Notes under the pieces: model-generated
What the model saw: only the letters and a program-made list of their open reading frames with translations
Database searches by the model: none
Told to the model about the DNA's origin: nothing
Source: a virus
Virus record (IMG/VR): IMGVR_UViG_3300042923_000131
Location: 1 to 52,094 of that record
Reading direction: 5' to 3' (one strand)
Length of the DNA: 52,094 nucleotides
Shown: positions 41,408 through 49,928 of the stretch, piece by piece
How positions within the stretch are numbered: the stretch's first letter is position 1
Layout of the letters: each line of letters opens with the position of its first letter
Program-made: the position numbers and the translations under genes

Positions 41408-44160
41408 TTGATTTACATAGACATGATGAGTATTCGACATTTGATGGATTTGGAAAAGCTAAGGAAATAGCTAAGATAGCAAAAGAATTAGGACATACTT
41501 CTTTAGGGATTGCTAATCATGGTAATACTAATGGATTGATTCAACATTATTATGATTGTAATGAACAAGGTATCAAACCAGTTCTAGGAGTAGAATGTTA
41601 CTTTCAGCCAGTATTTAATAAAGAAAAGCCAAGATATCATTTATGTTTATTTGCTAAAGATTTAGTAGGTTATGGAAACATAAATAGGATATTATATGCA
41701 GCTGAACAACATAAATATTATACACCTTTAGTACTGTTTGAAGATTTAGAAAAACACAGTGAAGGTGTAATATGTACATCGGCTTGTATAGCAGGAATAG
41801 TATCACAAGCTATTGAAAAAGGTAACATAGATTTAGCTGAAAAAGCTATGAAGAAATTTAAAAAGATATTTGGAGAAGATTATTATATAGAGATACAACC
41901 TTATAAAATTGATGAAATGAGAACACAGGAAAAAGTAAATGTAGAACTAATAAAACTAGCTGTGAAATTAAAGATAAAATGTATACTTACATCGGATAGC
42001 CATTATGGCTCGAGAGAAGATTTTGAAACGTATAAAGTAATGCATGAAATAGCTAAACATAATTATGATATAGAGGCAACTTATGGTGAAAGATTCATGC
42101 CAACAGAAAAAGAATTAAAAGTAAGATTTTATAAAATGCATAAGAAAGATTTTGGAGAAGAGCAAGCGAAGAAAATGTCTTTATCTATGATTAGAAATTT
42201 AGAACAAATAGAAGATAAAGTAGAAGATAATATTTTAGAAGGATTAGAGCTAAAGTTGCCTCAAATGTTTGAAGGTCATGATAGCTATGAGGTTCTTGAA
42301 AAAGAAGTTAGAAAAGGGTTAAAAGAAAAAGGCTTTGGGAAAAACAAAGTATATATAGATAGATGTAAAGCAGAGCTTGAAGTAATTAAGTTTCATGGTT
42401 ACTCTGATTATTTTCTTATAGTTCAAGATTATGTTGATTGGGCTATGAAAAGAGGAATTAACATTGGACCGGGTAGAGGCTCAATTTGTAATTGTGAAGT
42501 AGCTTATATTATAGGTATTACAACAGTTGATAGTATAAAGTTCAATTTAGAGTTTAGAAGATTTATGAGGATGGATAAGAAAAGCATGCCTGATATTGAT
42601 TTAGATTTTGAAACGAGCAGAAGACAAGAAGTAATAGATTATATGGTAGATAAGTATAAAGGACATGCAGCTCAAATATGTAATTACGGTTTGTATAAGA
42701 TAGATAATTTAATAAACGATTTGGCAAAAGTAAGTGGTTTAGTTGTCTCAGGTAAAGATGTGAGTGATGAAGAAAAGAAGTCAAGGAAGATAGAAATAGC
42801 GGCCATTAAAAAACATATAAGAAAATATGATGATGAAAATGGGATAGATTTTAAATCTTTAAAAGCAACGAAAGAGTTTAAATATTATGATAAAGAGTAT
42901 TACAATATAATGACTCATTTTTCTAAGCTTTATCAAAAAGTAAGATTCATAGGAACTCATGCTGCAGGAGTAGCTATAACTGGTGGTAATCTACTTGATT
43001 ATGTTACATTAAGGATAGATTCTAAAACAGGAAAGACGTTCTCAAATTATGATTTAGGTGATTTAGACAGAATCAAAATAATAAAGTTTGATTTCTTAGG
43101 ACTTAAAACTATGGAAGAGCTAGGAGAATTAAGAGTACTTGCGGGGAAAGATAATTATTTTGATATCTCAGAACATATCGAAGACGAAAAGATTAATGAG
43201 AGATTCAATAAAGGAGATACAACTGGTATATTTCAATTTGGTGCAGCTACTGCTAAGAACATTTTAATAGATATAGATTCAGATTGCTTTGAAGACATAA
43301 CAGCAGCATCGGCTATGAACAGACCAGGGCCATTAAGTTTAAAGATGCCTTTAACTTACTCAGAGAACAAATTTAATAAAGAGGAATCAATGGGAAGTAA
43401 GTATTGGGATTATACTAAAGAGACTTACGGAACGATAGTATATCAAGAACAACTTATGGCGATATGTACGAATATAGGTCAGATGACTTGGGGTGAAGCA
43501 GATAAAGTCATGAAGATTCAAAAGAGAAGTGGTCAGAATGCTGCAGCTCTTACAGGAGCTAATGCTAAAGTTTTAGAAGTAAAAGACGAATTGATAGAGA
43601 AGTTTGTTAAAGGTGCTATGAATAATGGCTATAAAGAAAAAGAAGCTTACGACTTTTTTCAAAATCTGTTAGTATATACTTTTAATAAAGGCCATGCAGT
43701 AGGCTACACTTTGATAAGTTTTGAAGCTATGTATTATAAAGTTTATTATCCAACAGAGTTTTGGTATACTAAAATTAAGTACGCTAAAGATGATGAAGAG
43801 ATATCAAGATTTTGTGTAAACGCAGTTGGAGACGAAGCCGTTGTTTTTTTACCACATTGTAATTATTCTCAAGCTAGAACGAGTATTAGGAGAACAGAGG
43901 GAGAAAACGTTATTCAACAAGGATTTACTAATTTAAAAGGAGTAGGAGAAAAAGCAGCAGAATATATAGTAGCTGAAAGAGATAAGAATGGTATATTCAA
44001 ATCGTATGATGATTTTTACGATAGATGTAAAAGCAGAACGGTTACGTCAAGAGTTATAGATATAATGAAAGACCAAGGTACATTAGAATTTAATAAGAAA
44101 ATATACATAAGTAGAGTAACTAAGTTTAATAGTGCTTTATATACAAGAGTTTCTAAATAA
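41404..44160 (+). CDS. DNA polymerase III alpha-like (C-family) replicative polymerase
   Basis: The N-terminal PHP domain has DLHRHDEYSTFDGFG (3-17) and TSDSHYGSRED (196-206). GPGRGSI is at 355-361, and the catalytic acid pair is in MPDIDLDF (395-402). A FIGTHAAGVAIT and NRPGPL region and a C-terminal helix-hairpin-helix (LKGVGEKAAEYI) follow. At 918 residues it lacks the long C-terminal OB and tau-binding parts of host DnaE. It is probably the phage replicase. It overlaps the methyltransferase. Confidence 0.95.
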   Translation: MIDLHRHDEYSTFDGFGKAKEIAKIAKELGHTSLGIANHGNTNGLIQHYYDCNEQGIKPVLGVECYFQPVFNKEKPRYHLCLFAKDLVGYGNINRILYAAEQHKYYTPLVLFEDLEKHSEGVICTSACIAGIVSQAIEKGNIDLAEKAMKKFKKIFGEDYYIEIQPYKIDEMRTQEKVNVELIKLAVKLKIKCILTSDSHYGSREDFETYKVMHEIAKHNYDIEATYGERFMPTEKELKVRFYKMHKKDFGEEQAKKMSLSMIRNLEQIEDKVEDNILEGLELKLPQMFEGHDSYEVLEKEVRKGLKEKGFGKNKVYIDRCKAELEVIKFHGYSDYFLIVQDYVDWAMKRGINIGPGRGSICNCEVAYIIGITTVDSIKFNLEFRRFMRMDKKSMPDIDLDFETSRRQEVIDYMVDKYKGHAAQICNYGLYKIDNLINDLAKVSGLVVSGKDVSDEEKKSRKIEIAAIKKHIRKYDDENGIDFKSLKATKEFKYYDKEYYNIMTHFSKLYQKVRFIGTHAAGVAITGGNLLDYVTLRIDSKTGKTFSNYDLGDLDRIKIIKFDFLGLKTMEELGELRVLAGKDNYFDISEHIEDEKINERFNKGDTTGIFQFGAATAKNILIDIDSDCFEDITAASAMNRPGPLSLKMPLTYSENKFNKEESMGSKYWDYTKETYGTIVYQEQLMAICTNIGQMTWGEADKVMKIQKRSGQNAAALTGANAKVLEVKDELIEKFVKGAMNNGYKEKEAYDFFQNLLVYTFNKGHAVGYTLISFEAMYYKVYYPTEFWYTKIKYAKDDEEISRFCVNAVGDEAVVFLPHCNYSQARTSIRRTEGENVIQQGFTNLKGVGEKAAEYIVAERDKNGIFKSYDDFYDRCKSRTVTSRVIDIMKDQGTLEFNKKIYISRVTKFNSALYTRVSK

Positions 44161-44177
44161 AAAGGGAGAGTGTTCAG

Positions 44178-44378
44178 ATGAATAAATGTAGACATAGTGA
44201 TATTAATAATATGTGTATGCTTAAAATAAAGAATGAACAATGTATGTTTATTACACCAGATGAAAATAGATGCAGTGATGAACATGGTGGTGTTATATGG
44301 TATTTTAAAGCTATAAGAGCGTATGAAGACGTAAGAGAAAATCCTAAATATCAAGGAGATACTAATGGCCAAAACTAA
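44178..44378 (+). CDS. Small Cys-rich protein, 66 aa
   Basis: Cys residues lie at positions 4, 13, 22 and 32 (CRHSDINNMCMLKIKNEQC region), perhaps a zinc site. AAAGGGAGAGTGTTCAG precedes ATG 44178. It overlaps the RecA gene by 14 nt. The family is unrecognised but resembles other small Cys-rich phage proteins. Confidence 0.65.
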   Translation: MNKCRHSDINNMCMLKIKNEQCMFITPDENRCSDEHGGVIWYFKAIRAYEDVRENPKYQGDTNGQN

Positions 44379-45330
44379 TAAGGAAATGATAATGAAATTA
44401 TGTGCTAAGATTAATGCTAAAGAGGGTAAAGGTACTGTATATTCTTTGGGCTCTAAAGGTGCTGATTTAGACATTAAGCGTTGGTCAACAGGTATTGAGG
44501 ATTTAGATAATATAACTGGGGGTGGAATGCCTGAAGGAAGAGTCGTTGAGATATTTGGCCCAGAGGGTTCGGGTAAAACAACTCTATTATATCATTTATG
44601 TGGGTTACATAATTTGTGTTTAGATATTCCAGTAGAGGGTACCTTTGATGCAATGAGAGCAAGAGTGTTTGGTAACAGACCTAAACAAATGTTAATATTT
44701 AGAGCTAAGTATGGAGAGGATGCTTTTAATAAAACAATACAATTTTCAAGAGCGGGTATTCCTTTAATTGGAATAGATTCAGTTCCAAGTTTGTTACCTC
44801 GTGATGATGTTGAGAAAGTTTTAAAAGCGGCAGATAAAGATACAGTAGAAGAGCAGCGAATAGGGGGAACTGCTAGATTAATTAATAAGTATTTACCTAT
44901 AGTAGAAGAAATAATAGAAACTACGGGAACGACTTTAGTATTTATTAATCAAGTCAGAGATAAAATGAATGCTATGATGTTTGGAGAGAAAACAGATACA
45001 CCGGGTGGAAGAAAATTAAAACATGCTTGTTCTATGAGAATACAAGTTGCTCGTAGAGGTTGGATAGAGATACCAAATAAAGACCCTAAAAATTCAGCCA
45101 AGACCGAGAAGGTTGGAATGATTATGAAGTGTAAGGTAGTGAAGTCAAAGATATGTAATCCATATGGAGAGTGTGAGATTCCTTTATTTTTTGATAGAGG
45201 TTTTGTTAGCTTCTCAGAAGTAGCTAGCATAAGAACAGAGTTAATGAAAGCTAGTGCAGCCAAACATGGTAAAAGAGTTCCTAAAGGTTTTGATAACGAT
45301 GGTGAAGAAATAGAAAGTGAGGATTATTAA
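44365..45330 (+). CDS. RecA/UvsX-like recombinase
   Basis: It promotes strand exchange in phage recombination and repair. Walker A is GPEGSGKTT (65-73), the RecA-type acid region is CLDIPVEGTFDAMRA, Walker B is IPLIGIDSVPSLLP (131-144), and loop regions include INQVRDKMNAMMFGEKTDTP. At 321 residues it is a short phage-type RecA. Its stop overlaps the next start (TTAATGG). Confidence 0.93.
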   Translation: MAKTNKEMIMKLCAKINAKEGKGTVYSLGSKGADLDIKRWSTGIEDLDNITGGGMPEGRVVEIFGPEGSGKTTLLYHLCGLHNLCLDIPVEGTFDAMRARVFGNRPKQMLIFRAKYGEDAFNKTIQFSRAGIPLIGIDSVPSLLPRDDVEKVLKAADKDTVEEQRIGGTARLINKYLPIVEEIIETTGTTLVFINQVRDKMNAMMFGEKTDTPGGRKLKHACSMRIQVARRGWIEIPNKDPKNSAKTEKVGMIMKCKVVKSKICNPYGECEIPLFFDRGFVSFSEVASIRTELMKASAAKHGKRVPKGFDNDGEEIESEDY

Positions 45331-46163
45331 TGGCAAGCTTAATGGATAGTATAAAGAAACAAGCTGGCAAGAACGGAACTAAAATCCAAACGTCACAAGA
45401 TGCTGAACTAGAAAAAATATTAAATAGATTATTCTATTTAGATAAAAATGTAGAAGAAGAAACGAAGTTCGTTAAGCATGTTATGACAAGAGGGTTAGAA
45501 ACTCAAGAGAGAGTAGGTCTTCACGCTTCTGCTTTTATAGTGAGTGACAAAGAGTTCTGTATACGTAAACAAGTACTAAGTTTGATATATAAACAAGAAC
45601 AAGGACATGAAGTCCCAGTAGGTTTAAAACGTATATTTGAAGAAGGTAATTGTGTTCATGAGAAATGGCAAAGGTTATTTATTAGAGGTGGGTATTCAAA
45701 AACAGAAGATTTAGATTTTACAAGAATGAATGAAGAATATCATATAAGTTTTACACCAGATATAATTTGTAGGATTCCAGAGTTCCATGATGGTTTAATG
45801 ATAAGTGAAGTAAAATCAGTTAATACGTTTCAGTTCAAAAAGATGGACAAACATCCATCAGGATTTAAACAACTACAATGGTATATGTATCTTACAGGTA
45901 TTCATAAGGGGTTTACATTATGTGATGATAAGAACTGTCAAGACTTTAAAGCTATGGTCTATGACTATGACCCTAAAGAAGTAGCTACATATATAGAGAG
46001 AGCAGATGCTATCAATTACTATTATGATAAAGTTTACTTAGAAGGTAGAATGGTTAAACGTCATAAAGAAGCCACCTCTCCAAATTGTAAAAAGTGTAAT
46101 GATTGTGTAATGAAAGATGCATGTTGGAACGTAGGTAAAGGTAAAATAAAGTTAGGCTCTTAG
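45330..46163 (+). CDS. Cas4-like PD-(D/E)XK exonuclease with Fe-S cluster
   Basis: C77 (KEFCIRKQ) and C253, C256, C259/C265 (NCKKCNDCVMKDAC) are the Fe-S cysteines of Cas4/AddB-type nucleases. The nuclease acids are D144 (FTPDIIC), E160 and K162 (ISEVKSV); LQWYMYLTG is the Q-x3-Y motif. It would trim DNA ends for RecA-driven recombination. No cas1, cas2 or CRISPR array is present, so it is not a CRISPR adaptation gene. Confidence 0.88.
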   Translation: MASLMDSIKKQAGKNGTKIQTSQDAELEKILNRLFYLDKNVEEETKFVKHVMTRGLETQERVGLHASAFIVSDKEFCIRKQVLSLIYKQEQGHEVPVGLKRIFEEGNCVHEKWQRLFIRGGYSKTEDLDFTRMNEEYHISFTPDIICRIPEFHDGLMISEVKSVNTFQFKKMDKHPSGFKQLQWYMYLTGIHKGFTLCDDKNCQDFKAMVYDYDPKEVATYIERADAINYYYDKVYLEGRMVKRHKEATSPNCKKCNDCVMKDACWNVGKGKIKLGS

Positions 46164-46176
46164 TATTCTGAGAGTC
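46155..46176 (+). other. Weak hairpin at the end of the nuclease gene
   Basis: GGCTCT/AGAGTC (46155-46160/46171-46176, one G-U) overlaps the stop codon of the Cas4-like gene; ATATCTCTTTATT follows. It may be a weak terminator. Confidence 0.4.
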
Positions 46177-46203
46177 TATATCTCTTTATTTAAAAGACTT
46201 TAT

Positions 46204-46809
46204 ATGTATAAGAAGATAATTATAGGGGTAGACCAATCATATCAAAATACAGGTATCTCAGTTGTTGTAGATGGACATATCAAAAATATAGGAAGTATAA
46301 ATTTGTCAAAAGTTGAGAACAATTCTGATAAAAGGATTATAATTAGTCAGAGACTAGAAAGACTTATAATCAATATGCTAGAAAAGAAACCAGATGAACT
46401 ATATATATTTTGTGAGAAAATAAGATTACGCTCTCAAGGTTTTATCAATATAGATTATATAAAATCAATAGGAGCTCTAAACGCTACAATAGTAGATATA
46501 GCTCATAAATACAATATACAAGTTTACTCAGCAGATACAAGGTCATGGAAAGCACAAGTTGTAGGAACAGCAAAACCTAAAAGTAATAATATTGGTGTAG
46601 ACCCGAATAAATGGCCAACAATTCAGTATTTAGTTAAATTGGGGTATCAGCATAAAATACTGGTGCCAGCTTCAAAGCAAAAGAAAAAAGGTGTATTTGA
46701 GATTGATGGAAAAAGGTATACGTATAATGACGATGCTGCAGATTCAGCATGTATAGCTTTGTATGGATTTATTCCAAAGAATAAACAGTTATTAAGCTTA
46801 GAACATTAA
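46204..46809 (+). CDS. RuvC-like Holliday junction resolvase
   Basis: The RNase-H fold acids are D10 (IIGVDQSYQNTGIS), E71 (FCEKIRL) and D177/D180 (NDDAADSACIALYG), the RuvC/CrfC phage pattern. It cuts branched DNA before packaging. No ribosome binding site is visible before ATG 46204 (TTTAAAAGACTTTAT), unlike its neighbours, so expression may be low or start elsewhere. Confidence 0.88.
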   Translation: MYKKIIIGVDQSYQNTGISVVVDGHIKNIGSINLSKVENNSDKRIIISQRLERLIINMLEKKPDELYIFCEKIRLRSQGFINIDYIKSIGALNATIVDIAHKYNIQVYSADTRSWKAQVVGTAKPKSNNIGVDPNKWPTIQYLVKLGYQHKILVPASKQKKKGVFEIDGKRYTYNDDAADSACIALYGFIPKNKQLLSLEH

Positions 46810-46823
46810 AGGGAGGAATAGCT

Positions 46824-46988
46824 ATGTTAGATAGAAAAGTCAAAATATTAGAGCCATGTTTAAGAGGTTTTATGTATGGCTTTGCATATGTTTTAATAGT
46901 AAGCTTAATCTATAATTTATATATTTCAATAGTGTCAGCTTTAAACTTTATTATTGCTATTTTGATAGTAGCAACTATGTGGCGATAA
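46824..46988 (+). CDS. Small membrane protein, 54 aa
   Basis: A short frame after GGGAGGAATAGCT encodes MLDRKVKILEP, then two hydrophobic segments (FMYGFAYVLIVSLIYNLYI and ALNFIIAILIVATMW) and ends WR. The strong ribosome binding site and two-helix topology make it credible. It could be an antiholin or membrane-targeting early protein; no family is recognised. Confidence 0.72.
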   Translation: MLDRKVKILEPCLRGFMYGFAYVLIVSLIYNLYISIVSALNFIIAILIVATMWR

Positions 46989-47067
46989 CAGATAAAATCT
47001 CCTATATATATTATTATTATATTATTATAGTATTAGTATTATATTTTTCACTTAATGAAAATAATAC
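46989..47067 (+). other. AT-only intergenic stretch with hairpin
   Basis: Between the small membrane gene and P9 is an almost pure A/T run (TATATATTATTATTATATTA-like) ending in AGTATT..ATTTTT / AAAAT.AATACT, a hairpin that reaches the -35 of P9. No gene fits. It could be an easily melted site such as a replication origin, or a terminator. Confidence 0.4.
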
Positions 47068-47096
47068 TTTACACTTATGCAGATATATGATATAAT
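47068..47096 (+). promoter_or_regulatory. Promoter P9 (TTTACA-N17-TATAAT)
   Basis: The -35 is TTTACA 47068-47073, the spacer is 17 bp, and the -10 is TATAAT 47091-47096 after ATGA. It drives the 47182 gene. Confidence 0.85.
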
Positions 47097-47181
47097 GATA
47101 TTAACAGCAAGATAGAAATTACTTAATGTGAAGAACACAAATACAGCGATATAGAATATCGAATATATGGGAGTGAAACAA

Positions 47182-47991
47182 ATGAAAAGAGAAACTTTAT
47201 ACGGAAGAGATAAAGCAGACATATTTGAGTTCAAAACAATTAATGAGTTTTATAATTATATAAGTGAGACAGAATACAATTATGTTTTTAAAGACGCTAA
47301 CAAACAATCAATGTCAGGAACTTATAGTTTTACACGAACTCATGATTTTAAAGAAGCCACAGAGTTATTACAAAATGGGTGGAACAGTATGTCAGCTAAG
47401 TTAGTACAGAAATTGAATGTTATTAAAAATCAAATTCAGCCAAACACAAAACAAAAAACAATATATGATGTTGTAGGATATCAGCCATCAGTGAGTAGAT
47501 ACTTACAAGGTATTCCAACTAACATGATGTCAAAAAAGAATGTTCCGATAAAGCAGAAGATAATAACATTGAATAAAGCAATCAGTTACAGTTGGTCGGT
47601 AGGAACTGATGTAATAATAGAGCAGAGTACAAAAGCATTACAAATAGTGAAGAAGTTAGAAGCTCAAGGTTACAGAGTTAACTTGAATGTAATAATGGGA
47701 GTAACCTCAGAACAAGAAGTATATTGTAAAGTGAGAATAAAGAATGCTAATGAGAGATTAAACTTAAGCAAGCTTGCTTATCCGTTAGTTCACCCTAGTA
47801 TGTTTAGAAGATTGTTTTTCAGATTCATGGAAGTAAACCCAGCTACAACGTTAGGATTTAGAAGAGCTTATGGTTTTCCAATAGAAAGTGAAAACATTAG
47901 AAGAGTGGTAGGAAAAGAATATTTGTTGCCTCCGTTTATAAATAAAGATATATCGCAAATAAATAATATAGAAGATTTAGAAAATTTATAA
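47182..47991 (+). CDS. Possible vWA-like/DUF7192-like partner of the AAA+ ATPase
   Basis: The 269-residue protein has no certain family. The part WSVGTDVIIEQSTKALQIVK with KKLEAQGYRVNLNVIMGVTS looks like a beta-alpha-beta vWA-style core. VGYQPSVSRYLQGIPTNMM is a conserved-looking loop. ATG 47182 follows GGGAG; ATG 47167 is part of that site. It lies just upstream of a MoxR/CobS-like AAA+ gene, and MoxR-type ATPases commonly pair with vWA proteins. The link is inferred. Confidence 0.55.
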   Translation: MKRETLYGRDKADIFEFKTINEFYNYISETEYNYVFKDANKQSMSGTYSFTRTHDFKEATELLQNGWNSMSAKLVQKLNVIKNQIQPNTKQKTIYDVVGYQPSVSRYLQGIPTNMMSKKNVPIKQKIITLNKAISYSWSVGTDVIIEQSTKALQIVKKLEAQGYRVNLNVIMGVTSEQEVYCKVRIKNANERLNLSKLAYPLVHPSMFRRLFFRFMEVNPATTLGFRRAYGFPIESENIRRVVGKEYLLPPFINKDISQINNIEDLENL

Positions 47992-47999
47992 AATATAAG

Positions 48000-48028
48000 T
48001 GTACAAACCTAGTAGCTTATGATATAAT
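48000..48028 (+). promoter_or_regulatory. Promoter P10 (TGTACA-N17-TATAAT)
   Basis: The -35 is TGTACA 48000-48005, the spacer is 17 bp, and the -10 is TATAAT 48023-48028, with TGTAAG just past it. It drives the AAA+ ATPase. Confidence 0.86.
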
Positions 48029-48077
48029 GAATGTAAGTTAATAAACAAACTAAAACACTCAATGGAGGTAAACACGA

Positions 48078-49175
48078 ATGAAAAATGAATTTAAAATTGC
48101 ATTGGTTGAGAAATGCTTAACTGGTCCACAAGAAGATGAACAAGTAATAGTAACTACAGTATCAACGATAGGTAAGAAGGTTAAACCGAAAGAGCACAAA
48201 CGTAAAGTGTACAAAGAGGATGGCTTAGAAGTATTCGTTTTAAATAATCAAGTATTCAAATACGTGTTAGATGAAAATAATAAATATGCAGTATCAGTTG
48301 ATTTCAAAAGAATGCTAAAAAAGTCAACAAAGAAAGAAGCAGATATTAAAACAGATATTGTAATACCAGAAGTACAAAAGGAAGAAGTACAAAATGAGTT
48401 CAAGGAAGACGAACAAGTTAGACATGAAAAATATGAAGAGATAAAGATATGTATAGATGAGCAAATTCCTATCTATCTTGTTGGACCTGCAGGGTCAGGT
48501 AAAAACTTCACACTTGAACAGATTGCTAAAGACTTAGATATGAACTTCTATTTTGCGAATAGTATTCAGCAAGAACATAAGTTAACTGGATTTATAGATG
48601 CAGGTGGAGAATATCATGAAACAGAATTTTTCAAAGCATGCAACGATGATAAGCCTTGCATATTCTTCTTAGATGAAATGGATGCAAGTATTCCAGAAGT
48701 ATTAGTTTTATTGAATGCAGCAATTGCTAATGGTTACTTTGAGTTTCCTCTAGGAAAGTTAGATTTGAATCATGTACATTTTGTAGCGGCAGGAAATACA
48801 ACTGGAAATGGAGCAGACGAACAATACTCAGGGAGAATGGTAATTGACCAAGCTACACTTGATAGATTCGCAATTATAGAGTTTGATTATAGTAGAGTAG
48901 TAGAAGTCAATTTAGCTAAAGGTGATGTTGAGCTAGTAGAGTTTATACATCAGTTAAGAAAGTTATCAGAACAACAAGGAATAAGAACAACGTTCAGTTA
49001 CAGATGCATAACTATGGTAGTAAAGCTAGTAGATAAAATGGACTTGAATAAAATTATAAAGATAGCAGTTGTTAAAGGTTTAGATTTAGATACAGTTAGA
49101 AGCTTAAGACCAGAAGGTTATACAAAATATCATAAAGCTTTGAAAGAAGTACAAAGAGACTACAAAGTGGGGTAA
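48078..49175 (+). CDS. AAA+ ATPase, MoxR/CobS-like
   Basis: An N-terminal region of about 120 residues (possibly partner-binding) precedes an AAA+ core: Walker A GPAGSGKN (136-143), Walker B CIFFLDEMDA (194-203), sensor 1 N240 (VAAGNTTG), Arg finger R263 (LDRFAIIEFD). The Asn after the Walker A Lys replaces the usual Ser/Thr, an unusual change. MoxR/CobS relatives remodel proteins or insert metals. In phages they appear next to vWA-like genes. It may also serve as a replication remodeller, since no helicase is found. Confidence 0.85.
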   Translation: MKNEFKIALVEKCLTGPQEDEQVIVTTVSTIGKKVKPKEHKRKVYKEDGLEVFVLNNQVFKYVLDENNKYAVSVDFKRMLKKSTKKEADIKTDIVIPEVQKEEVQNEFKEDEQVRHEKYEEIKICIDEQIPIYLVGPAGSGKNFTLEQIAKDLDMNFYFANSIQQEHKLTGFIDAGGEYHETEFFKACNDDKPCIFFLDEMDASIPEVLVLLNAAIANGYFEFPLGKLDLNHVHFVAAGNTTGNGADEQYSGRMVIDQATLDRFAIIEFDYSRVVEVNLAKGDVELVEFIHQLRKLSEQQGIRTTFSYRCITMVVKLVDKMDLNKIIKIAVVKGLDLDTVRSLRPEGYTKYHKALKEVQRDYKVG

Positions 49176-49193
49176 TCCCCACTTGTTTGTTTA
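49165..49193 (+). terminator. Stop-codon-overlapping terminator after the AAA+ gene
   Basis: AAGTGGGG/CCCCACTT (49165-49172/49177-49184) with a TAAT loop holds the AAA+ stop codon at 49173-49175 and is followed by GTTTGTTTATT. Confidence 0.8.
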
Positions 49194-49206
49194 TTGGAGG
49201 AACGAT

Positions 49207-49593
49207 ATGCAAGAAGAAGATAAATTAAAGTTTGATAGAGTGACAAGAACCGAAAGCAAAGAATGTGAAATCTGTAATACAATTAAAAGTGAAAAGTTTT
49301 ATAAGATACATTTAAAGCGAGGGGAAATTAAGTCAGAAATAGTAATGTGCAAATTCTGCTTTATAAAGTATGTTAGAAACATGCAAAGGAAATATGAAGT
49401 GGAGGAAAACAAAGTGAGAGCCGTAATCAAAATAACTAATATGAAAAAACTGCCAAATAATTGTGTAGCTTGTAAAGAAATGGGATGTACTCTTGGAACA
49501 CTTAAAAATAATCAAGATAAGGTGAAAGAGAAGTATCAGAAAACAAGACATGAAGATTGTCCATTAAGGGTAGAATCGATATGGAAGAGATAA
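49207..49593 (+). CDS. Two-part zinc-finger protein
   Basis: The N-terminal half has CEICNTIKSEKFYKI and a CKFCFIKY pair, a likely zinc finger. The C-terminal half (from VRAVIKI, about 49414) is the MPxNCxxC mini-protein also found alone at 3603. A GTGGAGG ribosome binding site and GTG at 49414 allow the second half to be made alone. ATG 49207 follows TTGGAGGAACGAT. Confidence 0.72.
   Translation: MQEEDKLKFDRVTRTESKECEICNTIKSEKFYKIHLKRGEIKSEIVMCKFCFIKYVRNMQRKYEVEENKVRAVIKITNMKKLPNNCVACKEMGCTLGTLKNNQDKVKEKYQKTRHEDCPLRVESIWKR
49414..49593 (+). CDS. Internal in-frame start: MPxNCxxC-type mini-protein
   Basis: GTG 49414 lies seven bases after GTGGAGGAAAACAAA, in frame with the longer gene. The resulting product is a 59-residue stand-alone copy of the zinc mini-protein at 3603-3794. 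Two products from one frame are likely but unproven. Confidence 0.5.
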   Translation: MRAVIKITNMKKLPNNCVACKEMGCTLGTLKNNQDKVKEKYQKTRHEDCPLRVESIWKR

Positions 49594-49928
49594 CATTTGA
49601 TAATCCTTATTGGAGTGAAAAGCAGAAGATAAGTTATTTGCAGAGAAGAATTATTGTACATAGTGTATTATATTATGAGCTAGATTCATCAATTATCACT
49701 GACGCTAGATTTGATGATTTATGCAAACAATTAGTTAACTTACAAAAGCTTTCAAAAGAAAGTGAATTTAAAAGGTCAACTTATTATTATGCTATGTATG
49801 ACTTTGATGGCTCAACTGGATTTAACTTATACAGTAGGTTAAAAGATAATGATAGAAGATATTTAATGATTATAGCTCATCAATTATTATATACATTAGA
49901 AAAAAGCATAAGGGGAAAAGATATATGA
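49581..49928 (+). CDS. NAD-ligase domain-Ia-like small protein
   Basis: The 115-residue protein has YLQRRIIVHSVLYYELDSSI, then ITDARFDDLCKQLVNLQK, the same pattern as the first domain (Ia, which binds NMN) of bacterial NAD-dependent DNA ligases. No adenylation domain follows. It could be a regulator or a free accessory domain for host LigA. It overlaps the 49207 gene by 13 nt and the next gene by 4. Confidence 0.68.
   Translation: MEEITFDNPYWSEKQKISYLQRRIIVHSVLYYELDSSIITDARFDDLCKQLVNLQKLSKESEFKRSTYYYAMYDFDGSTGFNLYSRLKDNDRRYLMIIAHQLLYTLEKSIRGKDI

Noticed and set aside
45330-46163. CRISPR-type Cas4 and a possible CRISPR system
   Set aside because: No cas1, cas2, effector genes or regularly spaced repeats are present; Cas4-like nucleases are common in phage recombination modules.
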